Shown here piece after piece: positions 24,704 through 36,300 of a DNA stretch of 64,000 nt; positions within the stretch are counted from its first letter, which is position 1; the number at the start of each line of letters is the position of its first letter. The notes below the pieces were generated by a model that saw only the letters and a list, made by a program, of their open reading frames with translations, was not told the origin of the DNA and did not search any database. Location of the stretch: assembly GCA_030685235.1 (NCBI GenBank), contig MU839158.1, forward strand, positions 154,681 through 218,680, written 5' to 3'. The stretch is from Copromyces sp. CBS 386.78. Lineage: Eukaryota; Ascomycota; Sordariomycetes; Sordariales; Sordariaceae. The translations under genes and the position numbers were made by a program.

Positions 24704-25594
24704 GTGCCTGACTCCGTCCAAAGCTGGCTCCAAGCCAGGATTTGTCGGGGTCACGGAAGGGTTATGTTTACCTCCGCCTGGAAGCGTTGGGAAGTCCGGA
24801 TGGCTATATATGCAGTCTGAAAGTACTCTCGTACGTGTTTACCACCACCACTTTCCATCTCTAATCATCAATAGCAAGTCCTTTTCCTGTACTTGCCTTT
24901 TTCTTCCGTCTCTTTTTATAACTCAAATCTTTGTCGACATCGGCCTTCGTTTCGGCTTTGGCCAGGTAGAAAAATATGCATGCGTAAAGAAAAATTGGAT
25001 ACAACGGAGCAACCTTAAAAAAGACGGTTATCAATACGCACCGTCCATGATTGGTGAGTTGAGAATATCCTCTCGTTCCCGTGTGTTGTGTGGTCGAAGT
25101 GCTTAATGGCTTAGAGTCTCTGTACATGTTGCTATCTACTGGTGACTTTAGCTTTCTATTCTACTGTTGGATCATCGACTACCTGATGACAGGGAGAAGA
25201 AGATCACACATATCATTTTGTCTATCAGGTGAGTCAACCGATTTTTGTACGCCTCAGTAAGACTCTTCATCTTGTATTTCGTTTGTGTTGGCGAAGAAAG
25301 AAAAGACAATAAAAGTGGCAAAGATATAGAGGAAAAAAGGAAGGAAAAAAAAGCCCTAGCAAATGGCTATGGCAAAGAACAAGATCCTAGTAGCAAGTAG
25401 CAAAGAGAAGCTTCACATATAGAGAATAAAATCATCACGCCTATCTATCTCTCTATCTTCTCGTCTTCGCCATCCTACTGGTCATGGCTATAGCTTTAGG
25501 TTCAAGAACAACCTCATGCTTAACGTTTTGCGTACCTTCTTATAAACGAGAATCTCGCTACGTGATTGCCTCAAGCCTCGTGGTGTTCAGGGGC

Positions 25595-25643
25595 TCTTCC
25601 TTCCTTCCTTCCTTCCTTCCTTCCTTCCTTCCTTCCTTCCTTC
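25595..25643. repeat. (TTCC)n microsatellite, about 12 copies
   Basis: An uninterrupted run of TTCC units is visible in the spacer between prp40 and rli1. It is likely to be length-variable between strains. Overlapping frames that read SFLPSFLPSF are products of this repeat and not proteins. Confidence 0.95.
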
Positions 25644-26057
25644 TGTTATGTACAACACTTGCGCCGACGTTGTATTATCATGCCGCCAACACCGATTACA
25701 ATAAGCCGAGCCATGAGTGCTCACACGCCAAAGCAAGGGGCAAAGTGTAAAGCACGTACGTAAAGAAAAAGACTTGAGTTTCCGTCCTCCTTCATTTATA
25801 CGCTTCCTGCCGGCCGCCAACAGTAGTCAATTGACTTGCAATCCTGCGTTTTTCGTAGCACGATCTGGATTCTGATTTTCCCGAGTCAATACCTGCTACG
25901 TTATGTCATGCACTCACTACTTGTGAGACTCTGACATGTGTGTGGTCGTGGTCATGAGGAGGATTGCACCAGAGCAAAGCCAACCAATGAACCAAGATGG
26001 TACCTGCTGCTCTGGAGCAAGACCTGGATACCACAGCTCAAAAGTGAATGCAACCAA

Positions 26058-26108
26058 GGAAGAAGAAGAAGAAGAAGAAGGAAAAGAATATATATATATA
26101 TATATAAA
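26058..26108. repeat. (GAA)n followed by (TA)n microsatellites
   Basis: About seven GAA units are followed within ten bases by eight or nine TA units. Both are simple-sequence tracts in a non-coding spacer. Limits are approximate. Confidence 0.85.
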
Positions 26109-26720
26109 TTTGAAGTTTGTATGTTTCCACTTTAAATTCAACGTGTATACACTATAACTAGTTAGATGTATTGCCTCCCCTCCCAGACCTCCACTTTTCC
26201 TATTCTTTTCGCTTTGGCCCTCTCAAAACCGTCGCTGGATTTCGAGAGTCCCGGCGGCAGTCGCCCTGCTTGACCCGTTGCCCCTCAATCTACAAAAAGT
26301 CTCCAATCCAGGTTGGTGGTTTCCGCCCCCGTCCGTTGTTGTAGTAGTAACCCTCAAGCAAGGGTTTCGTCAAAACAAAATAAGACAGCGCAAAACTTCT
26401 CTCACAAAACATGTGACGGGGGTATATATCTCTTCTCTTTTTGTAGGACCAGGCAACAGGGGACAGACTGCCGCCGCCGGGGTTAATCATCCGGCTCGTC
26501 ATCCTCGGAGGAGGCGTTGAATTCAAAACCAAAACCGCCGCCGCCGCCGCTACCGCCACCATCCCTGGCGCCGCAATGAATGGAGGAACTGCAGTTTTCT
26601 TTTTGGACGCCTAGAACGCCGGAATCCGATGCATCATCATAACAGCGGCGGTGGTGTTGGGTATTGCCTCTGCCGCTGTTTTTATTTTTCTTGTGAAGAA
26701 CATCATTGAAGATGCCCCCT

Positions 26721-29076
26721 TTAACTGCTCTTCTCGGGATCGTCCAAGAAGAACTATAGGAAAAGAAAGATCGTCAGTATGAAGTTGCAGTATAGTGGTT
26801 CCCCCAAGGTTGATGCAGAATAAAAAAAAACTTACGTAGTTGCCGCCAAGCTTCTGCTCCTGGTCGAGCTGAGAGTTCAACTTGTTGATACGGGGGCGGT
26901 AGTTGGTAGGATCACGACGGAAAGTGACATCAAGGTTCTTCAAGAAGGTGTTGCAACCGGTGAGTAGAGACTCGGGCTTGTTAGCGTGAGCGTCGATACC
27001 GGGCTGGCCATCGAAGACAATGACGCGGTCGGCAAGGTAGGTGGCCATGATGAAATCGTGCTCGACGATGAAGGCGGTCTTCTTGGCGTGCATGATGAAA
27101 CGCTTGATGACACGGGAAGTAATGATACGCTGCTCGGAATCGAGGTCTAGAGGGAGGTTAGCAATGCATTTCAAAGGGTGACGGGGAAGAGGTTCACGTA
27201 CAGGCAGAAGGCTCATCAATAAGGTAGATATCAGCAGGGATACCGAGAGCAAGAACGATAGCGACTCTTTGAAGTTCACCACCGGACAAATGCTTGACTT
27301 CCTGGTCAATGAAATCATCAAGCTTGAGGGGCTTAACAACATCAGTCTGGAACTGAGGAGACAAGAAAGCAGCCTTGATCTTCTTGAAGAAGAGCTGGCG
27401 GACGGTACCCTCGAACTTGGGAGTGATGGTCTGGGGCTTCATGGAGATCTTCATCTCAGGAACCCTCTTGGTGCCATCAGGCTTGAGAACACCGGCCAAG
27501 AGGCGGCAGAAGGTGGTCTTTCCGGTACCGTTCTCACCCATCATGACGATAATCTCGGAATCGGAGAAAGAACCAGCGTCGATGGACAGGTGGAAGTTGC
27601 CCATAGTCTTCTCCATGGTAGGGTACTTGAAGGCGCGCGTCTTGTCCTGAATGAACTCCTCAGTGCCCTCGGCAATGCGGAAGGTCAAGCTCTCGTCACG
27701 GAAACGCAAGTTCTCGGTAGGGATGTGACCGTCGAGGAAAATGTTGATACCTTCACGGACGGAGTGTGGGAGAGTGACGACACCGTAGACGGCGGGCTGA
27801 CCGTAGAGACAGCAAACGTAATCGGAGAGGTAATCGAGGACGGACAAATCGTGCTCGACGACGATGACGTAGTCGTCGGGGCGGAGGAGGGAGCGAATGA
27901 TGCGGGCGGCGCTCAATCTTTGCTTGACATCGAGATACGAGGAAGGCTCGTCGAACATGTAGACATCGGCCTTCTGAACGCAGACGGTACCGATGGCGAA
28001 ACGCTGAAGCTCACCACCGGAAAGGAGGGTGACATCACGGTCGTAGATATGGCGCAACTCTATTCGAGATCAGTCGGGGGGCTCCGTTTATGGGAGTTTC
28101 AAAGCGCAACGCATGGTGAACCTACCAAGGGTGTCGAGAACCTCGTCGAGGTTATCAAGGGAGCGGCGGCCCTCAATAAGGAACTTGACGCTCTTATCGG
28201 GGGTGCGGATAGCCTTGGGGATCTGATCGACGTACTGGGGCTTGACAACAGCCTTCAGGTCGTCCTCGAGGAGCTTGGTGAAGTAGTCTGCAAATGTGTC
28301 AACCCTCTGATCTCCTTCCAAGACAGGCAGTTTTCCTTACTCTGCAACTCCGAACCACGGAAGTACTTGATGACGTCCTCCCAGTCAGGGGGGTTGTCGT
28401 ATCTGCCCAGGTTGGGCTTAAGCTTTCCGGAGAGAATCTTAAGCGCGGTACTCTTGCCGATACCGTTCGTTCCGACAAGACCTAAGACGTTGCCGGGACG
28501 GGGCATGGGAAGACGATGAAGCTTGAAGCTGTTGGCGGCATAGCGATGGGTGATCTGGCTCTCGAGGTTGGTGGGCAGGTTGATAATGGTGATGGCGCCG
28601 AAGGGGCAGCGCTTGGGGCAGATACCACAACCGATGCACAGCGATTCGGAGATGAAGGCGATGCGCGACTCGGGGGCCACCTATAACTCGGATGTCAGGA
28701 GGATGTTGTCGCGCAAAACACGGGGATGATCGAAGAGATATTACCTCGATCTATGAAAGAGCAGTTAGTTGCCTGGTCTTGATACCACAAGAGAGCTATG
28801 GACGAGGGAGGAGAGCTTACACAGAGTTTACCGGAGCGGACAACGGGGCATGACTTCTTGCATTCCTGGCGACACTTCTTGGGCTTGCACTTGTCGCTAC
28901 TGACAATAGCGATACTATAGACACGAAAAATTGTGGTCAGCAAGGTGGAAAGGCAGACGGCGCATACGGCCAGACCGGCCGGCACAGCGCAGTCGCGGCC
29001 GATGCTTCTATAAGCAGCGCGCACATGCCGTGCGGCCCTTGGGAATGTGACCGCACCGAGTGAGTTTGTCCGACAT
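26721..29076 (-). CDS. rli1: Rli1/ABCE1, iron-sulfur ABC ATPase for ribosome recycling
   Basis: Eight minus-strand exons: 29076..29057, 28914..28821, 28750..28745, 28680..28341, 28287..28126, 28059..27202, 27146..26836 and 26753..26721. Joined, they give 607 aa in frame (yeast Rli1 is 608). Exon 3 is only six nucleotides (codes IE) and is needed to restore the conserved KLC-IE-V. The N-terminus holds the two Fe-S motifs, [15 protein letters not shown] and [12 protein letters not shown]. Two ABC ATPase domains follow: Walker [10 protein letters not shown] and GENGTGKTT, signature LSGGELQR twice, Walker B IDEPSA split by intron 6. The C-terminus is [14 protein letters not shown]. The protein splits 80S and pre-40S ribosomes in recycling and assembly. 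Introns are 53-142 nt. Confidence 0.97.
28745..28750 (-). other. rli1: 6-nt microexon of rli1 (codons ATC GAG)
   Basis: On the minus strand TTCATAG precedes ATCGAG, and GTAATA follows it. Flanking introns are 70 nt (28820..28751) and 64 nt (28744..28681). Without these six bases the reading frame stays open, but the two residues conserved between the Fe-S motifs would be lost. Confidence 0.85.
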
Positions 29077-32000
29077 GTTGTCTGTGGTTTCGCTTTGCGA
29101 ACTGGTCGAGATGGGTAGGTTTCGGCGGACTGCTATCCTAGGCGCAAAACGGGAAACGGGGGAGGGGGAGAAATTCTCAAGAGGTGCCGCACGTCTCGGA
29201 ATACTACGAGCAGAGTGGAGAGGTTCAATCAAGGCGGAGGAGGCTGACACTCTTTCTCCAGAGGCAACGTGGGTCGATGTCGGGTTGCGGGTTGTGGACA
29301 ACTGGAACGTCCTCGTCTCGAAAAAATGTCAGGACAAGCTGCACCGTGCGCCGAGTCTGGTGTGTGGAGGGGCAGGGCAAATCGTGAAAAAAAGACCCCG
29401 CTTGCCCTTATCTCAGTAATCAGACCATCATCTTTTTTAGGCAGGGGGCGACCTGCGGCCGCCAAGCTTTCCAATGTTTCCAGTTTGTGGTCCGTGCATC
29501 GTTTCTTTCAGTGTATTTGTCAGTATTGATTGAGAACATCTAAAAAAGAGGTCTAAATTCCCAATCAGACAATATACGGCCAGAGGTTTTCATATCGACA
29601 AGTTTGCAAACGACACTCTACAACAACAAAATAATACAATAACTTCCTGATAATATAAAATATATACTGAAGATGGCCTTAACGAGACGAATCTATTGGT
29701 GTAATTAGTTTTTTTATACGAGTAGTTTCAAGGTTAATTCCAGCTACAAACGTAAAAAATTTACAGGTTTTCGTTTTCTACATCTGTACATTGCGACACC
29801 ACCTTTTATCCTAACTTTCTGAAATTTTGCAGGTATAGCTGTAACGGCCTTTTGATAACCCAGAAGAAAACCTAGAAGAGAAGGATCGAATATAAGGCCT
29901 AAGTTTTATACCTAAACTTCCAGAGGCCAGGTTAGAACCTTAGTGGTTTGGTGAATGGAAACCTAGTCAATGGAAGCTAACCTTAATGAATAAGGTCTAG
30001 CCTTCCAGGACCTTCTGGAACCTTTTGGGACTTATGACGGTAATGAGCGTTAAGAAGAATGTCGATGTTGAAGAAAGGTATATGTAGGAAAACTCTGGTT
30101 GGGACTCTTTGTCTATATTGGTGATAAAAGAATGGTACTATTCGATAGATTTCGTTTCCGTGATTCTAAATCTACTAAAGTTATCATGATGCGACGTGTT
30201 GTGAAGAAGTTATAGTGTTAGTGATAATATTGAGGGTAGGTTTGTAAACATCTACACGGTTCAGATCCAATTGTGCACTTAGACCTCCTTGAGCGGAGTG
30301 CAAAATATTGCCCAGATTGGTAGAAAAAATTAATTTATCGATAAAATAAAGTAACCGAAACATGCACGTGAGCTCAAGGTGGTCTGAGCGCTGAGATAAG
30401 CTTGCCCTGTGTTAAGGTCGTCGGGCCTGTGCAGCTCCGCAACGCTACTTACCTACCTCTAGACGAATATGGCAACAAGGTAGGGGCTAGCTCAGTGTAA
30501 GCTGAAATGTGCCACGATTGATAGGTTACCAAAGTCCACTGTTCCCGCTGTTATTGCTTGCCTTGCCCCTGTGTACACTTGACCTTCAAATTCTACTCCG
30601 TGGTAAACTCTCTATCTACAACGTGAGCTTCTCTATCAATGCGTTAAATGTACTTCCTAGTTAAAGCTCTTATTTACATTGTATTCGAAATTCGCAGGTG
30701 GTCGTCGACATTGAGATCTTACCATTGTTCCTGTCTCTTTGTGCCGTTTCCGCATCCCCTCGATCTTCCGCTTCCTTTCAGCACAGCTCCTGTCTAAAGA
30801 TTCTTACAGTGACTCCCTTTTTTCAGCCGATGATAGTTTCCTCCGTGGGTGAACACATTCGACCCATCTCTACACAGGTGAGCGTGTTGGGGCCTACACT
30901 ATACCGAATGGCTCTGGTACTCCTCGGCTAATAACACTTCATTGATGGTGGCGTACTGTTTGTTGGGATGGGAGGTTGGTCGACGATATCAAGTTTATCA
31001 TAACAGCTCGATGGCAGGATGTGCGTGTTTAGGGTTGACAAAACCACTGGGGCTCCTCCCACCACTGGGCTGTATCGATAAGGAAATCTCTCGTAGCATG
31101 ATGCCGTCAACAATCACGATGCAGAGAGGCGCAGAGTTACTGACGGCCGCGCAATCAAACCGGACTTCCGAAGATATGGCTGCCCACAGACGTACATTCT
31201 CTCTGCCTTGACCGGGCAGCAACTCACAACCAGTCTATTCTGAACTAGGTAGTTCATTCTACGCGGTGTTGTCGACAGGTGGAATGGCATCGGCACTCAT
31301 CCAAAACGTTGAGGATAGTTGGCAATGCCAGGTGATGACGGGATGTTAGCAGAGGCAGTCAAGTGACGGGAAGTTGGTACTTCAGCGGCACGGGATCGTG
31401 TGGGTCCATCCCCGTCCTAGATGTATCTACTGCGTCCATCTTGGAAGAGATGCCTCTACCCACTTGGACACAATGTCGTCCCCAAAATCTGAAGGGATTT
31501 TGAGATTGGTAGTTCATTAGCGAGGTAGGCACGAGACGAGGACAAGGTCCTTTTCATTATATACCTTAAGTACCTATGGTTCTCTCATGCAGTTTTTCCG
31601 GCTCTCGGATTTCGTTCAAGGTGGAATAGCTTAGCCAGACTTCAGTTACAAGATATTGTCGGCCTGGCTTGCCTGCGTCGGCTTGCTGTATGTCCTCTTC
31701 GGAACTCCAGTGGCGGTTACATCAACTCACCTCGGTGCCGGTCCAGTGCTCGCGGTGTAACAACCTGCTCTGGCACCAAGACGATACCGGGCAGTGCATG
31801 GCTGGCACCTGCGCCGGGGCTGACAAGAAAAATAGCCCCTCGAGGCCAGCATGCCTACCTAGAAAAACCGGCGACGTCTACGTAAGGTAGCTTGTCGTCC
31901 TTCTTCATCCTTTACCACCTCGCTAATTTTCCACGTCGTACCGACAAGGTAGTCTATGTGCCATCAAACCACGACAACACCTCTCTGAATCATTGACATA

Positions 32001-33313
32001 TCAACCACATTCCATCTCTGGGTATCGTCCAGTCTTGGATGAATCCGTAACCGATCAACCGAACCATACCTCCAAACCGATTGAATAATCGGCCACACAA
32101 CTCACCTGCCTCATACCGCCCACGCCATCTGGAAGGCAACGATCGGAGTGGGCAGCCAACGAGTTGGCAAGCTCCAGCAATTGTATCCGACCAGGCCAAA
32201 GGCCAGGCTCGAGCCGCGTTTGGTTTGTTTCCTCTCATTCGTCCTTTCTGACCCGAACTTACAAGAAAGATTGATCTTACAGGTCTTCGTCACGGAATTG
32301 AAGTCCGTGCGTTGTGGGCGGAACGACAAGGATCGTGACAGCGCCCATCTGACTGGGTTGGGCAAGTGTACTTTCTGGTGCTACTGTCCAGCAAAAGAGA
32401 ACAGTGAAGTGGTAAGTTCAGTTTCTGTAATTACAGGGCTGAAACCTTACAGTACCAGCTTTGGCGGCAGCTGAGAACCTGAGAGCCTGCTGTGCTAGTG
32501 AAGGGACGCCCCACACTCTGGCTGCTTCCAATCAGCGCTCGGTACCGAGCAAGCATTGAGCTGAGGGCAAGCGGGCCTCGTCTGAAGCACAAGCCAGGCA
32601 GTGGCCCACTGCGCACTGGTGTTGCTGGTTCTGGTTCACCATTTTCGTGGATTCTTTCTCCTCCCGTCCATCACTGCGATTTTCCGCTACACCATCACCA
32701 CTGCCAGCCCCCTCCCAGGGTCTCCGGCCTTGACCATTTCCCCCACCACCACTCCTCCGGCACTGCGATTTTGCATTTCGGACTTGAAGATTCGCCCTTC
32801 AGTCTGCTGCCTGGAGGCCCTTAATTCTTCCATGACTTGTGAGTCCTGCCACTACCGCCCACTGCCCACTGCCCACTGCGTGCCCTGCCCTGCGTGTATC
32901 GCCTTGCGTTTTCCCCATCATTTCGCCCATCGAAGCGGGCCTCGTCGCCTTCGATATTCATCGTCTACCAGCTTGTAGAGGTCGCCAGACCGTCGATTCT
33001 TGATGAATATCGTCTTTACAGCTGCTCCAGACCATGGCCTGCTCTCCCGTGCCCTCCCCGCGCCCACACGCGACTGCAATCGCCGTCGCCGTCCGCCTCA
33101 TCGTCCACAGCCTTGCCTCCATCACTTACACGCGAGCCGATGCGACAATCATCATTGAGAGTCGTCCTCTGCCCCGATACCGGATGTCTCTGATGATTCC
33201 GGGTCGCAAGAGTGGCCTCTATCCATCGCCCCAAGTAGTGATCCGTAAATGACGCGTACCGCTGGCTGACATCGTCGTCTTACAGCAGGCAGCCTCCGCG
33301 TCTAAATCTCAAA
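29077..33313. other. Divergent intergenic region between rli1 and chd-1
   Basis: These 4.2 kb separate two divergent genes. The portion 29520-30360 is AT-richer and contains a candidate LTR remnant listed separately. The part from 32600 on is C/T-rich and looks like promoter and leader of chd-1. An upstream ATG frame at 33034..33252 would be a 72-codon uORF if transcription starts before it. A CTGAC branch site and TTACAG acceptor end at 33285, so a leader intron just before the start codon is possible. No protein-coding gene is recognisable. Confidence 0.45.
29840..30215. mobile_element. Possible degenerate solo LTR
   Basis: The stretch opens with TGTAACGG, a common start of fungal Gypsy-type LTRs, is AT-shifted relative to its surroundings and contains ATATAAGG. 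It fades near GAAGAAGTTATAG. The flanks GGTATAGC and GTTATAGT share TATAG plus a C/T difference, which might be a mutated target duplication. No internal retrotransposon sequence or second LTR is present in the spacer, so a solo LTR is the only form considered. This is a weak call. Confidence 0.25.
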
Positions 33314-36300
33314 ATGTCGACATCTCCCGAATCCGGTCCGGTGTTCGGGCATGTGTCACCGCCGGCGGATGACAGCCACTTCAACTTTACCAACGATAAC
33401 GAAAGCACGAGCGACCTTTCCGACGTTAATGCCGCCGAAGCCGACCCGAATGACGACGCCGACGCCCAGTCATACCAGCCTGCCGACGAGGCTGCCTCGC
33501 CCATACAAAAGCCCGAGTTGACGCTCGAGGAAGCGTCCGACTCAGCAAGTAATGACGACGCGTCGGATGATGGAGACTTTGACGCCCCCGATAGCCCCGG
33601 GTCTATTCAGAGCAACGAAGTCGTGTCTGCCTCGTCATCCCGTACCGCCGTGAAGCGCAAAGTCGCCCACGCGACCGAGGACGATTACATTAGGGAGAAT
33701 CCCGCCCTGTATGGGTTGAGGAGGAGTGTATGAATATCCCGCATTCATCGATCTGGTGTATCATGCTAACGGCTCGCAACAGTCCCGCCCTACACAACGC
33801 CGCGCCCAGATCGTAAGTGGATTAACCTGAGCTCTCATCGTTTCGCCTCTCCTAACCGAGTAAACAGGTCGACTCAGACGAGGAGGATGAACCATCAGAC
33901 TCGGATGCCGCACCGGTGTCTAGAAAGCCAGCGAAAAGGCGTCGGGTTGAACGCTCTTTGCCTAGTAAGCTTTCATCCGTCATACTCCTCGGCATTTGAA
34001 TCTGCTGCTGACTTGTCGTGATTTCCAGCTTCCAAGCGTGGCACTCCTGCTCGCCAACCCTCGATCGATGACTCGGACTCCGACACATACGGAGGCGCCA
34101 AAGCCCGCAGCTTCCAGAGGAAGGTCCGCAGGCAACAAGAACAGGACCCCGCCTTAGCTTTTAGCGAAAAGAGATGGTCCAGCCGTCGGGCTGCTCAGGT
34201 CTCAGCTGGCGCCTACCAAGAAAGCGACGCGGAAGAGGACGAGGAGGAAGACTCCGAGCTTACCCCCAACTACTGGGCTGCCAATGCCGAGGATAACTCC
34301 CCATACATCGAGAAGATCCTCGGTCATCGTCCGAAGGAGGGTGTCGAGATCACAGTGGATGCCACGAGGCACGATTTCGAGTACTTCATCAAATGGCAGG
34401 GCCAATCACATTCCCACAACACCTGGGAAACCACGGAGACTGTCGCAGGTTTCCGGGGCTTTCGCCGCCTCGAAAACTATTACAAGAAGGTTGTTGAGTA
34501 CGAACTGGAGATGCAATACGGTGGCGATGACATCAGTCCGGAGCAAAAAGAGCAGTGGTACCTGGACAGAGAACGCGAACAAGAGGCTCTCGCGGACTAC
34601 ACAAAGGTCGAGCGCGTTGTGGCTGTCAGAGATGGCGATGAGGGCACCGAGTACTACATCAAGTGGAAGGGCTTGCAGTACGACGAGTGCACCTGGGAAG
34701 CTGAGTCTCTCGTGACCGAGATTGCGCAGGACAAGATCGACCAGTTCATCGACCGATCCAACCGGTCATGGCAGTCCGACCGCAAGCAGGCAAACCCCGA
34801 TACCCGGTCGAGGATGACGAAACTGGAGAAGCAGCCTGACTACATCAAGGGCGGTGAGCTTCGCGAGTTCCAAATGAAAGGCCTCAACTTCCTTGCCCTC
34901 AACTGGGTCCGCGGTAACAATGTCATCTTAGCCGATGAAATGGGTCTAGGAAAGACGGTCCAAAGCGTCTCGTTTCTCAGCTGGCTACGGAATGAACGCG
35001 GTCAGGAAGGACCGTTCCTTGTCGTCGCGCCTCTCAGTGTTATCCCAGCTTGGTGCGATACCTTTAACCATTGGGCTCCGGATATCAATTACGTCGTTTA
35101 CCTGGGGCCGGAGGCAGCTCGGTCCAGCATTCGAGATTACGAACTTTTTGTGGATGGTAACCCGAAGAAGACCAAGTTCAACGTCTTAGTCACCTCCTAT
35201 GACTATATCTTGGCTGATGCGGACCATCTCAAGAATATCAAATGGCAAGTTCTTGCTGTTGACGAGGCCCATCGCCTCAAGAATCGAGAGTCCCAGCTCT
35301 ACATCAAGCTCAACAACTTCGGCGTTCCTTGCAAAGTCCTCATTACCGGCACACCCATTCAAAACAACCTGGCCGAACTTTCAGCCCTCCTCGACTTCCT
35401 GAACCCCGGTAAAGTCGTCATTGATGAAGAGCTTGAAGCGCTGTCAACTGCCGACAGCAAAGGTCCGACTGATGAAGAACAAGATGAGGCTAGGCGAATC
35501 AGGACTCAAGAAAAGCTCCGCGAACTGCATCAGTCAATCGCTCCTTTTATTCTCCGTCGTACCAAGGAGACGGTCGAGTCGGATCTTCCCCCCAAAACTG
35601 AAAAAATCATTCGAGTTGAGCTGTCTGACGTGCAACTTGACTACTACAAAAACATTCTCACACGCAACTACGCTGCCCTCAGCGACGCGAGTAACGGCCA
35701 CAAACAATCGTTACTCAACATTATGATGGAGCTGAAGAAAGTCAGTAACCACCCGTACATGTTTCAGGGTGCCGAGGAGCGTGTCCTCAACGGAAGCACC
35801 CGCCGTGAAGACCAGATCAAGGGTCTCATCACTAGCAGTGGCAAGATGATGCTTCTCGATCAGCTGCTGGCGAAGCTTAAGAAGGACGGACATCGTGTCC
35901 TGATCTTCAGCCAGATGGTCAAAATGCTGGACATCTTGGGCGACTATCTCCGTATCCGCGGATATCAATTCCAGCGACTCGACGGTACTATTCCTGCTGG
36001 CCCAAGACGCATGGCCATCAATCATTTCAACGCCGAGGGCAGCGATGATTTTTGCTTCCTTTTGTCTACCCGTGCCGGTGGCCTTGGAATCAACCTCATG
36101 ACCGCTGATACTGTCATCATCTATGACTCGGACTGGAATCCTCAGGCCGATCTACAGGCCATGGCTCGAGCTCACCGTATCGGCCAGAAGAGACCTGTCA
36201 ATGTGTATCGCCTCGTGGCCAAGCAGACTATCGAAGAGGAAGTTGTGAAGCGTGCTCGCAACAAGCTCTTCTTGGAGTATCTCACCATTCAGGCCGGTGT

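Larger units (their letters stand above)
24704..26720. other. Convergent 3' spacer with simple repeats
   Basis: Two kilobases lie between the facing ends of prp40 and rli1. The sequence is A-rich and T-rich. It contains a TTCC tetranucleotide tract, a GAA tract and a TA tract, listed separately. No frame is convincing as a gene. Both 3' UTRs should be here. Confidence 0.5.

Noticed and set aside
27269..28519. 416-codon plus-strand frame opposite rli1
   Set aside because: It is a shadow of the well-conserved, spliced rli1 gene, runs through its introns and has no recognisable domain.
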